Source of the DNA: Phascolarctos cinereus
Taxonomy: Eukaryota; Chordata; Mammalia; Diprotodontia; Phascolarctidae
Direction: 5' to 3'
Assembly (NCBI RefSeq): GCF_002099425.1
Contig: NW_018344008.1
Coordinates: forward strand, 9,292,501-9,356,500
DNA length: 64,000 nucleotides
Part shown: piece by piece, positions 1-12,584 of the stretch
Position numbering within the stretch: position 1 is the first letter of the stretch
How the letters are laid out: every line of letters starts with the position of its first letter
The notes under the pieces: model-generated
Seen by the model: only the letters and a program-made list of their open reading frames with translations
What the model was told of the DNA's origin: nothing
Database searches by the model: none
Program-made: the position numbers and the translations under genes

Positions 1-42
1 GTAAATGTTAACTGTTTATTTATTGTTGTTGTTATTATTGTT

Positions 43-102
43 GAATTCAAATCCTACCTCTGACACTTAGAAGCTTTGTGACCCTTGGCAAACCATTTAA
101 CC
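43..102 (+). repeat. Marsupial tRNA-type SINE fragment
   Basis: The stretch GAATTCAAATCCTACCTCTG followed by a decayed GTGACCCTTGGCAAACCATTTAACC matches the middle and 3' part of the common marsupial SINE. It is diverged and truncated at both ends. Confidence 0.5.
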
Positions 103-220
103 AATATATGACTCGGGTTACTCACTAGGACTTATTTACTTAGTAATAAACTATTTGCTTTCTGCTGGGCTACTTCTGACAAAAATCACATTAATTAGCT
201 TTGAAAATAAAAAGTATCAA

Positions 221-320
221 GCTCTAGAGTTGGGAGGACCTGAATTCAAATCACCTCAGAGACTAGCTATGTGACCCTGGGCAAGTCAGTTAACCTCAAT
301 TGCCTCCAAAAAAAAAAAAT
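221..320 (+). repeat. Marsupial SINE, 5'-truncated, A-tailed
   Basis: Diagnostic SINE blocks GGGAGGACCTGAATTCAAAT and GTGACCCTGGGCAAGTCAGT are followed by TTAACCTCAATTGCC and an A tail. The first half of the element is missing. Confidence 0.5.
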
Positions 321-744
321 ACCATGAAAAATTTTGAAGTCTCTAAAAATGGATATCTACATTCGTGTTATATGTTTATCTTTATATTATCCATGGTTTT
401 CCCCATTCACAACCCAAAATTCATCAGTCAGCTGTCCTAGAAGACAAATAAATGATTTCATTTTTTTATTCAATAGCTGTGAAAGCTACATTGTATAAGG
501 AGCTTTAATATTCAGCATACATATCGATTTCTTTGAAAATGTGAATTTTTTTGTTAGTTACAGTTTTGTTCAAAATGAATGATTTTTCTTATTTGAATTC
601 CTTTTCCACTATTCATCCTACTGTCTCTAGCTCTTAATGCTTTTCTCAAAGTACTAAATTTTAAGGTGTTTAATGTTTTATATGCTAAGATAAAAGCATT
701 TTATGTCAAAACTGACCCAATCATGGCTTTTTCTTTTTTAGTTG

Positions 745-925
745 AGTTTGGAGGAACCTTGAGATTATCTTGTTCAGCTTCCTCAGTTTAAAGATAAAAC
801 AGCTGAGACCTAGAAAGATATCCTGACTTGCTTGAAGTTACATGTCTAGGTAGTGGTTACAATCAGGACTGAAACCCAGTCTCTTCAGACTAAGTCCACT
901 ATACCATACTCACTGCCTTGAGGAA
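745..925 (+). repeat. Old MIR/CORE-SINE-like copy
   Basis: A decayed CAGTTTAAAGATAAAACAGC, a degenerate acquired-tag region and a terminal CCACTATACCATACTCACTGCC follow the order seen in MIR-type SINEs. Divergence is high, so the boundaries are approximate. Confidence 0.5.
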
Positions 926-2795
926 AACCCCATTCTGTGGTTAGCCAAGTAAATAGTACGCAGCTCCTCCTAAGCTGATTACATCTTGGACAAACAATAT
1001 ATGTGTTCTTACTCCTCTCACCAGTGCGAGGGCATGCGTATCACTTTTGAAGGAAGGACCATGGGATGGGGGCAAGGGCAGAATTCATGTTCTGGAGTAA
1101 TCGAGGGGCCCTTATAAATGATTGGTTTTAAAAATAGCATGTCAAAATGCCTTGCCTTATCATAAGCTTTATCTGTAGCTTTCCAGTGTTGCTTGAAGAA
1201 TTCTTTATTGTTTGATTTGTCATCTTTCCTGCTCTAAATACTGTTAACAACCAACCTAATTTTGAACCCTATTCCTAATATTTACTTTTTGTGTGAACTT
1301 ATTTCTATGAGCCTCCATCTCTTCCTTTCTAAATGCTCTCGAAGGACCCTACAGTTTTCAGTCCTGTGATTTTCTGATCTTTTGATATATAGTTTTCCTG
1401 TTTCTACTTTACCCATTTATTGAAGTTAATGCTTCTTGCTCCCTCTGGTGGGCATTTAAGATAAAATGATTTACCAACAGTTGTTTTTCAAATAAGAATT
1501 GCTTTTGGCATTGACTTGAATGTTATCATTTAATTAAATTTTGTATGGGACTAAATTTTTCATCAAAGTTTGTTTTTCATCTTCTTAGCTGAACAGAGTG
1601 TTCCTTAAGATACTTCCCTTTACTTCTTATTTCAAAATTATTTGCTGACCCCTTTCCTTCTTTTCTTTGTTCTTTTAATATCAGAATCTCATACCTTTTC
1701 TTACTTATTTCCTTACTGGCAAGATTTTCATAACCTGTAGATTATCCTAAGATATGAAAGATCCCAACAGTCCTTGCAACATTAGTTTGGGATTCTTCAC
1801 TATATATGGATATTTAAAGGAGTACATTGGTTCAGAAGACTATATACTGTCTCCCAAAAGTCTTAGTGCATTTTTAAGCATTTAAAGCTTAAAACTGTGC
1901 ACTTGGTACACTATTAAAGCTTAAAACTTCACTAAGATTTGGGAAACTCCTTCTTTGTTATGTGAGGAACTTTGCCAACTTTATCTTCACTGGCATTTTT
2001 CCCACCAGAAGTTGTTAATTCTCAATGATATTCCAAATATCTGGAAATGATTATCCTCAAAGAACTGTTTTTGGGTAGAGAATAAATAGTAAAAAGAAAC
2101 ATAAGAAAAAAATCATGTTTGACATCAAAAATCAAAATAAGAACTTAAACAGAAAGTTCTGTGCTGCTACTGGAAACCCATGTGTATCCTGCAAAATTTT
2201 TCACAAATTGTTTCTACAAGATATAAAAATACCCTATAATAAGAGAATATTCTTTGTCTGGTCTGCCCTAAGTATTTTTTTTTTATTAAATCGTAGTGTA
2301 GCTTGAGAATCACTAAGTTAAATCATTATCCTACTGCCAAGTATTATACCTTCTTGCATTTATCTGAGAGAAAAACAGTACGAGAATGGTCCCCTGGGGA
2401 CTCCTGATAAAGTATTCCATCTATGTATGTATGAAGAGAAGTATTTACTCTTCTTTTACATAAAGGCAGGAAGATTTTACATTTTCCATGTATGTACATG
2501 ATAACATACATATTTGCACTGAGTACTTCTGCCAGTGAAAGGTAATATTTTCACTTTAAAGATGATTAGAATGTTAATTTTGGGAAATGTAGTGAAAGAA
2601 TTAACCAAGAATGTTAAAAATGTAACAAGGAAATAATTAGTAGGTATAGTTGATTTTAATCAAATCAAAATCTTTTCCCTCAAAGTGTTAAATCTCAATT
2701 TTATCTTTTCATTTGCCTTCCACTCTGTAAAATAATTTTTTTAATCACTCAGGAACTTTTCTGTTATCAGAAACATTTTGATATTTATTGTTTAT

Positions 2796-2992
2796 AGGAT
2801 CACAGACCTAGAACTTAAAGGGGCCTCTGTGTGATATTTAGTCTAACTCCCTCATTTATGCAAATAAAGAAACTATAAAGCCCATGGCTTTTAAGTGACT
2901 TTCCCAAAGTCACACAGGCAGAAAGTGTCAGAGACAAGATTTGAGCCCAGGGCCTTAAACCCAGCGTTCCTTCCACTGAACTAGACATTGTC
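2796..2992 (+). repeat. MIR/CORE-SINE-like copy
   Basis: It begins with AGGATCACAGACCTAGAACT and continues to GACTTTCCCAAAGTCACACA and CCAGCGTTCCTTCCACTGAA. This is the standard order of a mammalian-wide CORE-SINE related to MIR. It lies in a PLEKHA5 intron. Confidence 0.5.
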
Positions 2993-3410
2993 TTACCAGG
3001 AATCTTTAATAGAGTGAATTAAGCCTTTTATATTCAGCTCAATGCTTAGCCCATCCTTACTATAAAATAGTCTTTGTAATTTTCATTGTACACCTGTATT
3101 TTCTCAGTGCCTGTGCATGGTATGTATAATATTCAAATACCCTTTCCATTGCTTTGAGAAGAGAGCTTTTGTGGGTGAAGTTTTATGATACTGTTTTATA
3201 ATGGTATTTTTGGTAAATTCAAAAATAATGCTTTTTCTATAGTTATATATGCATTTAAATAAGACCTATATTATCTAGGTGCTATGATTGATATTTCAGC
3301 TTGTTGGCCACCAAAGGAAACTTGCCAAGAAATCTTGGTGTAAATAACTGTCATTTAAAACAATAATTAATGTTTTCCACTATTTGGATTCTTAAATTAC
3401 ACTCCTTCAG

Positions 3411-3530
3411 CCAGAGGAGCTCACACTGCTGCTAATAAAGCTGAGACGGCAGCAAGCTGAACTGAGTAGTATCCGGGAAAATACATTAGCACAGCTCATG
3501 CAACTCAAACTTGAGGCCCACTGCCCAAAG
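3411..3530 (+). CDS. PLEKHA5: PLEKHA5 exon (window residues 1-40)
   Basis: Acceptor ACTCCTTCAG and donor AAG/GTCAGC flank 40 codons in phase 0. The peptide starts [20 protein letters not shown] and continues through [16 protein letters not shown]. It is a charged, leucine-spaced helix that begins the conserved coiled-coil block. Exon length is a multiple of three, so it could be skipped without a frame change. Confidence 0.5.
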
Positions 3531-6500
3531 GTCAGCTATGAAGTAATTAATATGTGTCACCTGTCATCATCACTAATTTTGAACCACTTATTAATCACAG
3601 TTTCTACACTGCCATTGTTGTCGAGCATAATACTATCATTGCGTTAAACATATCATATCCTGCTATTAACCTTTTGAGCTCTGAGCCCAGTTGATTTATT
3701 AATGCTATACCAAAACAAAGTACGAATAGGATACAAATCAGACTTTCTAAATTGACATTTAATAATAGATTTGATAGATGTACTATTTAACATCCATATC
3801 TAATTTTTAAAAGGAGAGGTACTACAGTGATTAGAAAGGAAAGTGTTGAGTGCAAAAATTCTTAAATAATAGCACCTTCTGCTATTTCATCTTTCCATTT
3901 TAGTGTGTAAATTATTTTCGATCAAAAGGACATTATTATGTGGCTAAATTCTCAGAGGGTTCATAGCCTTTTCTTTTGTTTTGAGAAAGTCATGGAAATT
4001 TTTCATGGACATTATTGACTATGTATATGTTTAAGAAGTAACATGTTTCAGAAAAGAATTTACATTTACAAATTGAAACTTAAAACTGATAACTTATTAA
4101 TTGGAATCTTTTAACATCTTTCTTGTTCAATTTGTATGTTTATTTAGTAATTTCAGTTTTAATAATTATTAAATTGCATGTCACATCTTGCACATTATAC
4201 AATATACATGGAAACCTGTATGAAAATGATGGTGTGCTGTGGTTTTAATAAAAAAGTAAACTAGTCATTTTCCTGTTTTCAAAAATTGACCTTTTTATGG
4301 CTCCTGTCCTGACCTTCTGTCCCTGTCCTTTTTCTGCTTGACTGGCATCTACTAGAATGAGATTCTTTCACATCATCTTCAAAAGAACACCCTATACTTG
4401 GATCATCAGGTGGGATTTCTGGAATTTTTTTGTTTATTAGTGTTTATGACATTTTGAATGTAGGGCATATGTTAGAAGCATTTTAGGAAAGTTCTACTTA
4501 ATACCATGAATCTCAAATTCCTATTGAAATAAAATAATATAGTGGACTCTCAGAATTTTAAGTGGCGTTTTAGGAAGGATTAGGTCCCAAGGTCTATTCC
4601 ACTAATAGAATCTTAGAATATTCCTTTAAAAAAGAGAATAAACATTCTAACAGATAATTGCCTGTAAACGGAACTTATTGAAAAGAACCTCTAATAATGT
4701 GGAGTATATATGGAATATTTTTGAGAAGAGTACCTTCTGTTATTTCTTTTTTTTTCTGTTATTTCCTCGTCTCCAATTTAGTCTATTTTAGAATGAGGTA
4801 TATAGAATCATCATTGTTTAGCCACCCACCACCCCATCTCCCCTTCTTCACCTTAGCAGGTGGTTTTATATCAGCCCTTACTTGATCAAAGCAAAGGAAA
4901 TAGCAGAAAATAAGGATTGTCACAAGGAGAGTCTTCTATGTATAGTTTACTAGCAGTGCTCAAATTTGGTATTAAATACCTTTAAATATTAAGGATATTA
5001 AAGTATTTATGTTTTGGTACATTTTCAAACATTAAATTTGTTTTAGCATAAACTTTTAGGGAATACATTTTTATTACTGTGTGAGCTGAGGGTTGCACTA
5101 ACCTTATTTTTTAATATTTTAAATTTCAAGACGTTTTATCAAAAGCAATGAAGTATTTGCAAAAAGTAATACTGGAGAAAGTCATGCATGTAGTTACATT
5201 GTTCCATTTAGAACAAAATAAGTTAATTTATTTAATAAAGTGTTTTGTACCACAAGAAACAAAAAGAATATTTTATACCTAATAATTTTGCTAATTTTTA
5301 ATGATTTTTTACTATGAAATTTTGTTATTGTTAAAGCTGTTATTTAGCAATCAGAATGGTTTAAAATAGTATTTTTTATATGTGCAACTAAAATTCTCAG
5401 TTTGGGGTCTGATGCTCTTGAAATTTAACTGTAGTGTCAGCATTCTAAAAATGTATTGGTAAGAATATTAGCTAAGGAAAATGACATAAAGGGGAAATAA
5501 AAACGTTCATTTAATATTCTGCTTAGAGAAAAGACTTAAAGTCCAGAATAAATTTTATTTTAAAATAACAATTAAACATGGAAAAAACTAGAGGCAGTTT
5601 TTAAGACAATGGTAGTAGTAAGGATATATATTTAAAGTTATCTTGAGATCATTTAAGTGGTAAATTAAACCTAAATCTGTAATCTTTTTCTTCTCATTCC
5701 ATGTTTTCACATTTACAAATCTCTGGCCAGGGCAGATTACATTGGGACTATCACCTCCCTCATTCTAGGCACTGTGCCTCACTTGCCATAGCCTAAGGTC
5801 ATATTGCAATTTTTGGCTATCATATCAGCTGATAATTCAATATGAATCATTGAATATGTAGATCATACTGCAATACTAAGATTGCCCTCCCCCACAAATA
5901 CCCCCTCCCCCAATCTTTTTTATATGAACTGCTGTCTGGCCATGCTTAATCTTGACAATAATATTGTCTCTCCATCTTATGCTTGTGAAGTTGATATTTT
6001 TATGACCATAACATATATTTATCTCTTAATTACATTCAGATCATAGCCAGCCAAAATCATTTTGGATCCTTAAACTGTCACTGAAAATGGTAATTATCTC
6101 TCAGCTTTGTCACTGTCAAATTTAATAAGCATAATATTTTTGCATTCATCCAACTCATTGTTAAAAGTGTTGAACAGAACTGAAGGTAGTTGCATAAGCA
6201 CTCCACTAGAGACTTCCCTTCAGGTTAGTTTCAAATGATAACAATCTCTTCCTTAGCAATCTCCTCTACTTCCATGGCTTTAGTTATCTTCTTTATGTGG
6301 ATAACTTCCAAATATCTGTGGGACCCTGTGATCTTAAAATTTAAAAACGGTGATTTTGCCCATGGTCATACAAGCAGATCTGGAATCTAAACTCATATCC
6401 TTGTGACTGAATTGCATTATTTTTCCCTCACGTGTTTTGATGTCTTTTTGTAGATCACATTAATTTCTGGATATATCCTTCCTCTCCTCAGTGATGCTTC

Positions 6501-9500
6501 TCTTTTAACGAAGACTTTGAAAGGAAATTTTTTTTTTTACAAATCTAACCACCCACATTGAGTCTTAACAGTGTAGGAAGCATTCCGCCTTTGTAGTTGT
6601 CCACTTCTCCAGTGAAAAGGGGAAGGTATATTTTCTCAGTTCTTTTCAGGGTTCAAGCTTGGTCGTTGTAATTAGATAGCAGTTACTTTTTCCCATTTGT
6701 ATTACTGTAGTAAGTGCTTGTGAGGGTTTTTTTCCCCCATGTTCTGCTTACTTTGTGTCACTTCACTTAAGTCTCTTCTTCTGAATAGTTCATGTGTAGT
6801 TTTATGTACCAACTATTTCTTAACCATCTCTCAATTGATGGACACTATTTTTTTCCTAGTTCTTTGCTATCACAAAAAGTTCTTCTGTTACTACATTGAT
6901 ATGTAAGGGGCTTTTCTGTCTTTGTCTTCCTTGAATCCCATTCTCTTTACATTAAACATCACAGCTACCCAGAGCTCCAATTTTTGCTACCTGCTAGAAA
7001 TTTCTACCTGGAAACGTGTAAGTGGCATCACAATTTAAGTATATCTAAAACTGAGCATTATCTTTCCTTTAAAAAAAAATCACGATGAGAAATATTGATA
7101 GACTTCACTCTTCTTAGGCATACAAGGATCTAAGACATCTCCAAAGGCCTCATGGTGGAAAATGCTATCCACATCCAAAGAAAGAATTATGGCGTTTGAA
7201 TGCAGATCAAAGCATACTATTTGCTATTTTTTCTTCTGTTGTGTTTTGTTTCCTCTTTCTGGGGATTCCTCCTGTTGTTCTAATTCTTACTTACAACATC
7301 ACTAATGTGAAAATATGTTTAATAGGAATGTGTGTATATATATATATATATTATGTATATATATATAGCCTATATCAGATTGCACGTTGTCTTAAGGAAG
7401 GAGGGGGAGAAAAATTTAAAACTCAGAAGCTTATGGAAGTAATTGTTGATAAATCAAAATAATTTAATAAAAAAATCTACCCCTTAACTTATCTATTTGT
7501 AATAATGGCATCACTATCATATCTGGCACCCAGATTTTACTGTTAATTCCCAATCCATATGAGTTTGCTTCTTTTACTATGCTCTTTGGAATCTCTGTTC
7601 TGTTAACTAAACTTTCCTCCATCTTAAACCTTCCCCTCTCATGTACCCTCTGCATTCTGCCACTCATAGAAACAAGGCTTCTCCCAAGACACCACATCCC
7701 TCACCATCCCTTCTCATGCAGCTTATACCTGCATCTCTTTGAATGAAGAAGCACTTATTCTTTTGAAGGATGAAGTGATCTTTAAGGCAAATCAAGAAGT
7801 AATTAGCTGCTCTGCTTTTGACAGAGTTCCAGAAGAAACCTAGGTAATTGAAGTTCTCCCATCACTACAATATTATGCCTCTTTGCCATACCTGTGATGT
7901 TTGCCATTCTCATCTATTTCCTCTTTCTGATCAGATGATCTGTAGTATACTGCAATGATTTTTTTAAAAAACTTTCTATTTTTCACCTTTGTCCTTTACT
8001 GAAAAACTCTCCATAATACTCCTTTCTTCTGGTTCTTGAATTTCCTTACATGAGTATAACTTTAGTAGACAGTACTCTCCCCCATCTCCCTCCTCTCCCT
8101 CATTTCCATATCCTCTTTTTTTTTGAATAAACAATGCCCATACAGACTCATTTTTAAATCATGGGTTTGTTCCCAAGTAACAATGAAACCTATAAGGGTA
8201 ATTTTGCCCCCTTGCATTAGGATCATCATGTTTGTTGTCTAAACTTTCAACATTCATGTATGGACACTTGAAGCCATAGGCTTTACTACTGGTTCCTTTA
8301 TTGATTTTTGTCTTCTATGAATTTTCTGCTCTCTCAGCTGCTATTCTTTGTGTCTACTCTCTATAGTTTTTAATTTGGAGAATATACCTAGGCAGCACAT
8401 TCCCTCTCCTATCCTTTTTGGTTTAGACTCTTTTGATTTGATTTATAAGACCACCTGTTAAATATGTCTTTAATAGCTTTTTGCTGATATAGTCCTTCTC
8501 TGGTCTTTCACTCCCATGTTATAAACTGATCAAGAAATCCAAATCTGTTCTCAGATACAACCTTCTTAGCTAGCTGTTAATCTCCTAAACTAATTTTTCC
8601 CTTTTTTATCCTTTGCCTTTTTGAAGAAAAATTATACCTAATTCATTGTGACCATTAGTAATTTATCATTTATGCCAACATGATTCACCAGAAGGAAGTA
8701 GTTGTTATCTCTTTGATACGTCTAGGAGGTTTCTATGTATGTCTTGGATGACTACCCTAAACCAGGTTAAGGATAAGCAGCAGGTCTCAAACCCACTGAT
8801 GAGATAGGGAAATGTCTAACCCAAGCATATGAAGACTTCCCCCAGCAGAAGGAGTGAATGAGATCAGTTTGTTGCAACAGCAGTGAAAGTGGCTGAAACA
8901 GGTGCTGTGGAGCACTTAGAGTTTGGTCAGACATCAAAGATATCAAGATCATCCATTCATTCCCAGTGCCATTGTCATCCATTCTGCCTTTAGTCTTGCC
9001 ACTGAACTTCAGTGACTCTGGAAGAGAGAGTGAAGCTTTAGCCTCACATAAATCCAATTTACTCAGAAATCAAGATGTCGCCCATGCTGTCATTGTCCTC
9101 TTGGAAAACAAAGGACAAACAACAATTGGATGATCCCTCAGTTAGCAGATTTTGTGGTTCTGCTATATCATTCTTGGGAGGACAAGCAGTTTCTTCCTCC
9201 TCTGACTCTCAAGTCTATTTTTAAGACCCAGTTATACCAGTGTCTTTTTCCTTTCATTTCTCCTCTGTGTAACATTGTTCCATTATCCCCTTGTAAACCT
9301 GAGGATACTATCTAGCTTGATTTCTTTTGCCTGTCAGGTTGTTTTAGCTAAAGTCATTAATATCCTATTGGAAGTAGGATTAATTTTTTAGAGAAATTAG
9401 CGTTGGAAAATTGTTTATTTTCTAAGGAAAACAAGAGTAATGATACTAACTGCATTCAACAGAGACTTAAGTATTGTGGTATAAGAATATCAATTTGATA

Positions 9501-12500
9501 TGAAAATACCAAACTGAGATTTTTTCAGTATATTTTTATTTTCCAATTACATGTAAAAATTTCTTTGACATTCATTTTTTGAAATTTTGAGTTCCAAATT
9601 CTCTGCCCCCCCACCTGTCCCACCACCCTCCTTGAGAAAGCAAGCAATTTGATATCGATTATACATATGAAGTCATACAGAACATTTCTCTATTAGCCAT
9701 TTTGTGAACTAAAACACAGACCAAAAAAAAGAAAAGGGAAAGAAAAAATTTTTAAAGTATGCTTCAGGCTGCATTCAGAGTTCATCAGTTCTTTCTCTGG
9801 GAGTAGATAGCATTTTTTGTCATGGGTTCTTTGGGATTGTCTTAGATCGTTATCTTGATCAGAGGCCCATCTTTAACAGTTGATCATCCTTAGAAAATTG
9901 CTCTTTCTGTATACAATATCCTTCTGATTCTGTTCACTTCACTTTGTATCAGTTCCTATATGTCTTCCCAGGTTTTTCTGAAACCATCCTGTTCATCATT
10001 TCTTATACCACAATTTGGTTCAGCCATTCCCCAATTTATGGACATCTCCTTGATTTCAAGTTCTTTGCCACCACAAAAAGACCTGCTGCAAATATTTTTG
10101 GTGCAAATAAATCCTTTCCCCTTTTCTCTGAACTCTTTAGGATATAGACCTAGTAGTGGTATTGCTAGATCAAAGCAAATGGATATCAATATTAATGCTG
10201 TGTAATTTTTTTTTAAGTTGATTGTATGATTGTCACAACTACTATAAAATCACTAGCATGCCTTTATGGGCTAGAAGGTAGAAAAGGAAAACTTGAATTT
10301 TTGTATATAGAAGAGCTTTTGCCCAGAAAAAATTCTATTCTATTGCATCAAGGAACCATGATTTTATTGATAAATCTTTCCAACCTTAACCACCTTGATC
10401 CTCATTCAAGAAAAATAGAGCATTCAGCATTCATTTCATTCTGCTGGAAAGTCCTTCCTCCCTATTGAAACCACTAGAATATGCACTTTGCATAAGCTTT
10501 CCAAAAAAAAAAAAAAGATCACTTCCAAGCCACTTTTGGAGCATCCAGATAATCGTTTTTATGGCAGGTACATTCATAGAGGAAAATAGTGATGGAATTA
10601 AACACATAAATATATAAATATAACTTCAAAATATGCCTATTGGTATTTAAATAAGTCATTATTTTTAATTCAAAGACTTGATCCTAGTCTTCACATTAAT
10701 ACAGCTTTACATTCTAAAGCAAGCACATATACAGGATATTTTTACCTATAGATCTAACACTTGCATGACCTAAACTTTAAAGCAGAATTGAGATTTGAAT
10801 TGGCTTGATTTTCTAATGTAATCTCAAAATTCCTAGGTTGAAGAAAGCTTTTCGTCAGTATTTAAAATGACACTAATTGATGGTTTGTACTCTGTTCAAC
10901 AAAAATAAATTTTATTAGCATTAAATATGGTAACTATTTTAAAATATGGCTGATAAAATTGTAGCAGTTTTAAAGACTCATATCTTAAGATTTAATGCAT
11001 ATATTGCAGATTTTAGTTTTAAAATTAAGTTAAATCAGTAGAGCAACATATATATGCATGCATATTTATCCTTGAAATGCATGTTTTATATGTTTTCTTA
11101 TAAAATACATATATTGAATCAAAATAGACCAATTAAGTAATGTATTACTCTAGACAGTTATGCGGAAGAACACATTTGTTTGTAGTGAACTAAAAACTGG
11201 CTTTTTACTGTCTTCCATTATAAATATTTGAAAGTTATTTTAATAGCATGATATTGAATTATTTATAATTACTTTTCCTCTTAAGTTGATAGGTACTTTA
11301 ATTTATTATAATTTACTTTTAAAAAATTGTACAATTTTTATGAAACGTAATTGCAGTTATCAGGTTTACATTAGAAAATAATGCAGCTCTTATAATAGAT
11401 TATGTTATTAGAAATTTCATGTCATTTGTTACTTAGTTAAAATGCTTTTTATCCTTATAATCTTTTAACACTTGGGTGTGACTTACTACACTGTTAGGAA
11501 GACATTCAAGTAGAGGCTATATTTACAGTGTCGTCTTTCAAATCTAGCCATGCTGTAAACTGATGTTTGCTGTATGCTCCTCCTGATTTGAAATAGATGA
11601 AAGAGAATGAACCTTTAATCACCATGGTTCACACTATGATTGAGAACTCGGCGCTAAGACCCCAACTGTACCAGCAAGTAAGGTCTTGGATAGTGAATGA
11701 TACTGCTTTATCATCTGCAAAACTCCCTCAGTGACAGTTTTGGTTGTTCCCCAGATTTACTCATAACATTAATGTTTGTTTGGTTTTTTTTCTTATTTAT
11801 TTATTTATTTTTGTTTGAGAAGCCACAAATCATCCATGCTTTATGAAATGCTGCAGGATTGTGAGCATGGCTTTGCTGAACGTTTTTGCTGTTGAATATG
11901 AAGTCTGTCTTTTTTCTAAAGTATTTTGTCTAACATTTGACAAATTATGTGTATTACAGGTCTTTAGTAAAATTGTTAAATTTCTAATGAACTTCAGTTT
12001 GACTCCATCAATGCAAAAGTATTTCAGAAATAATTTTAAGATGGATTTTTCTCACTTTTTTTTACAGATAGTTGGTTTCTTAATTTTAATCTATTTCTTA
12101 GTCATCAAAAAAAGAAAGCCCACAATTTGTTGGGTTTTGTCTTATCTAGTTTTTAATCTGGGAGATGAAATAAAAATATTTTTTTAATATCAAGAAGAAA
12201 ATGTTCTATGGTAAAAATTTAAGGTAACTTTCTGATGGGGGAAAAAAATGTTCCGGGTTATTTTTTCTCATGTTCCTGTCATTCTCAGGTAATTCTCCGG
12301 ATAGTTTTCCATTTACCATACTTTTCACACACAAAACATGTGTATGCATGTGTGTGTATCTATGTATGTATCTCTTGGGAGTAGAAGACAGCCTTAGGAT
12401 ATGATTAATCACAGTTCTGCAAAAGGAGTGTTCTACCAATCTACACCCAAATTTTGTTGTTATTTCACATAATTTTTTAAGTAACCAGATTTTTTTATGT

Positions 12501-12542
12501 CAGAATATTGCTGTTTATAATTCGGTTAGAATAGCTTATTAA

Positions 12543-12584
<42 letters not shown>

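Larger units (their letters stand above)
1..3410 (+). other. Partial PLEKHA5 intron upstream of the first visible exon
   Basis: No coding exon is recognisable. It holds two marsupial SINE fragments (43-102, 221-320) and two old MIR/CORE-SINE-like copies (about 745-925 and 2796-2992). The rest (321-744, 926-2795, 2993-3410) is AT-rich unique-looking sequence in which I see no structure. A short open frame at 2115-2306 has no recognisable protein content and no splice context. Confidence 0.5.
4410..11596 (+). other. Large PLEKHA5 intron, 7.2 kb
   Basis: Contents are listed separately: antisense CR1/L3 (5722-6262), antisense L1 tail (6655-6905), sense L1 tail (7100-7475), an RTE-tailed repeat (8760-9127) and an antisense L1 tail (9515-10195). 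4410-5720, 7480-8755 and 10200-11596 are AT-rich with nothing I can assign, apart from weak CT-rich tracts around 8070-8120. Confidence 0.5.

Noticed and set aside
7336-7367. TA-rich tract as a regulatory or fragile site
   Set aside because: It is a short microsatellite inside an L1 3'UTR, nothing more specific.
11843-12187. Possible extra PLEKHA5 exon or small gene
   Set aside because: T-rich low-complexity frame with no recognisable family and no fitting donor/acceptor pair.
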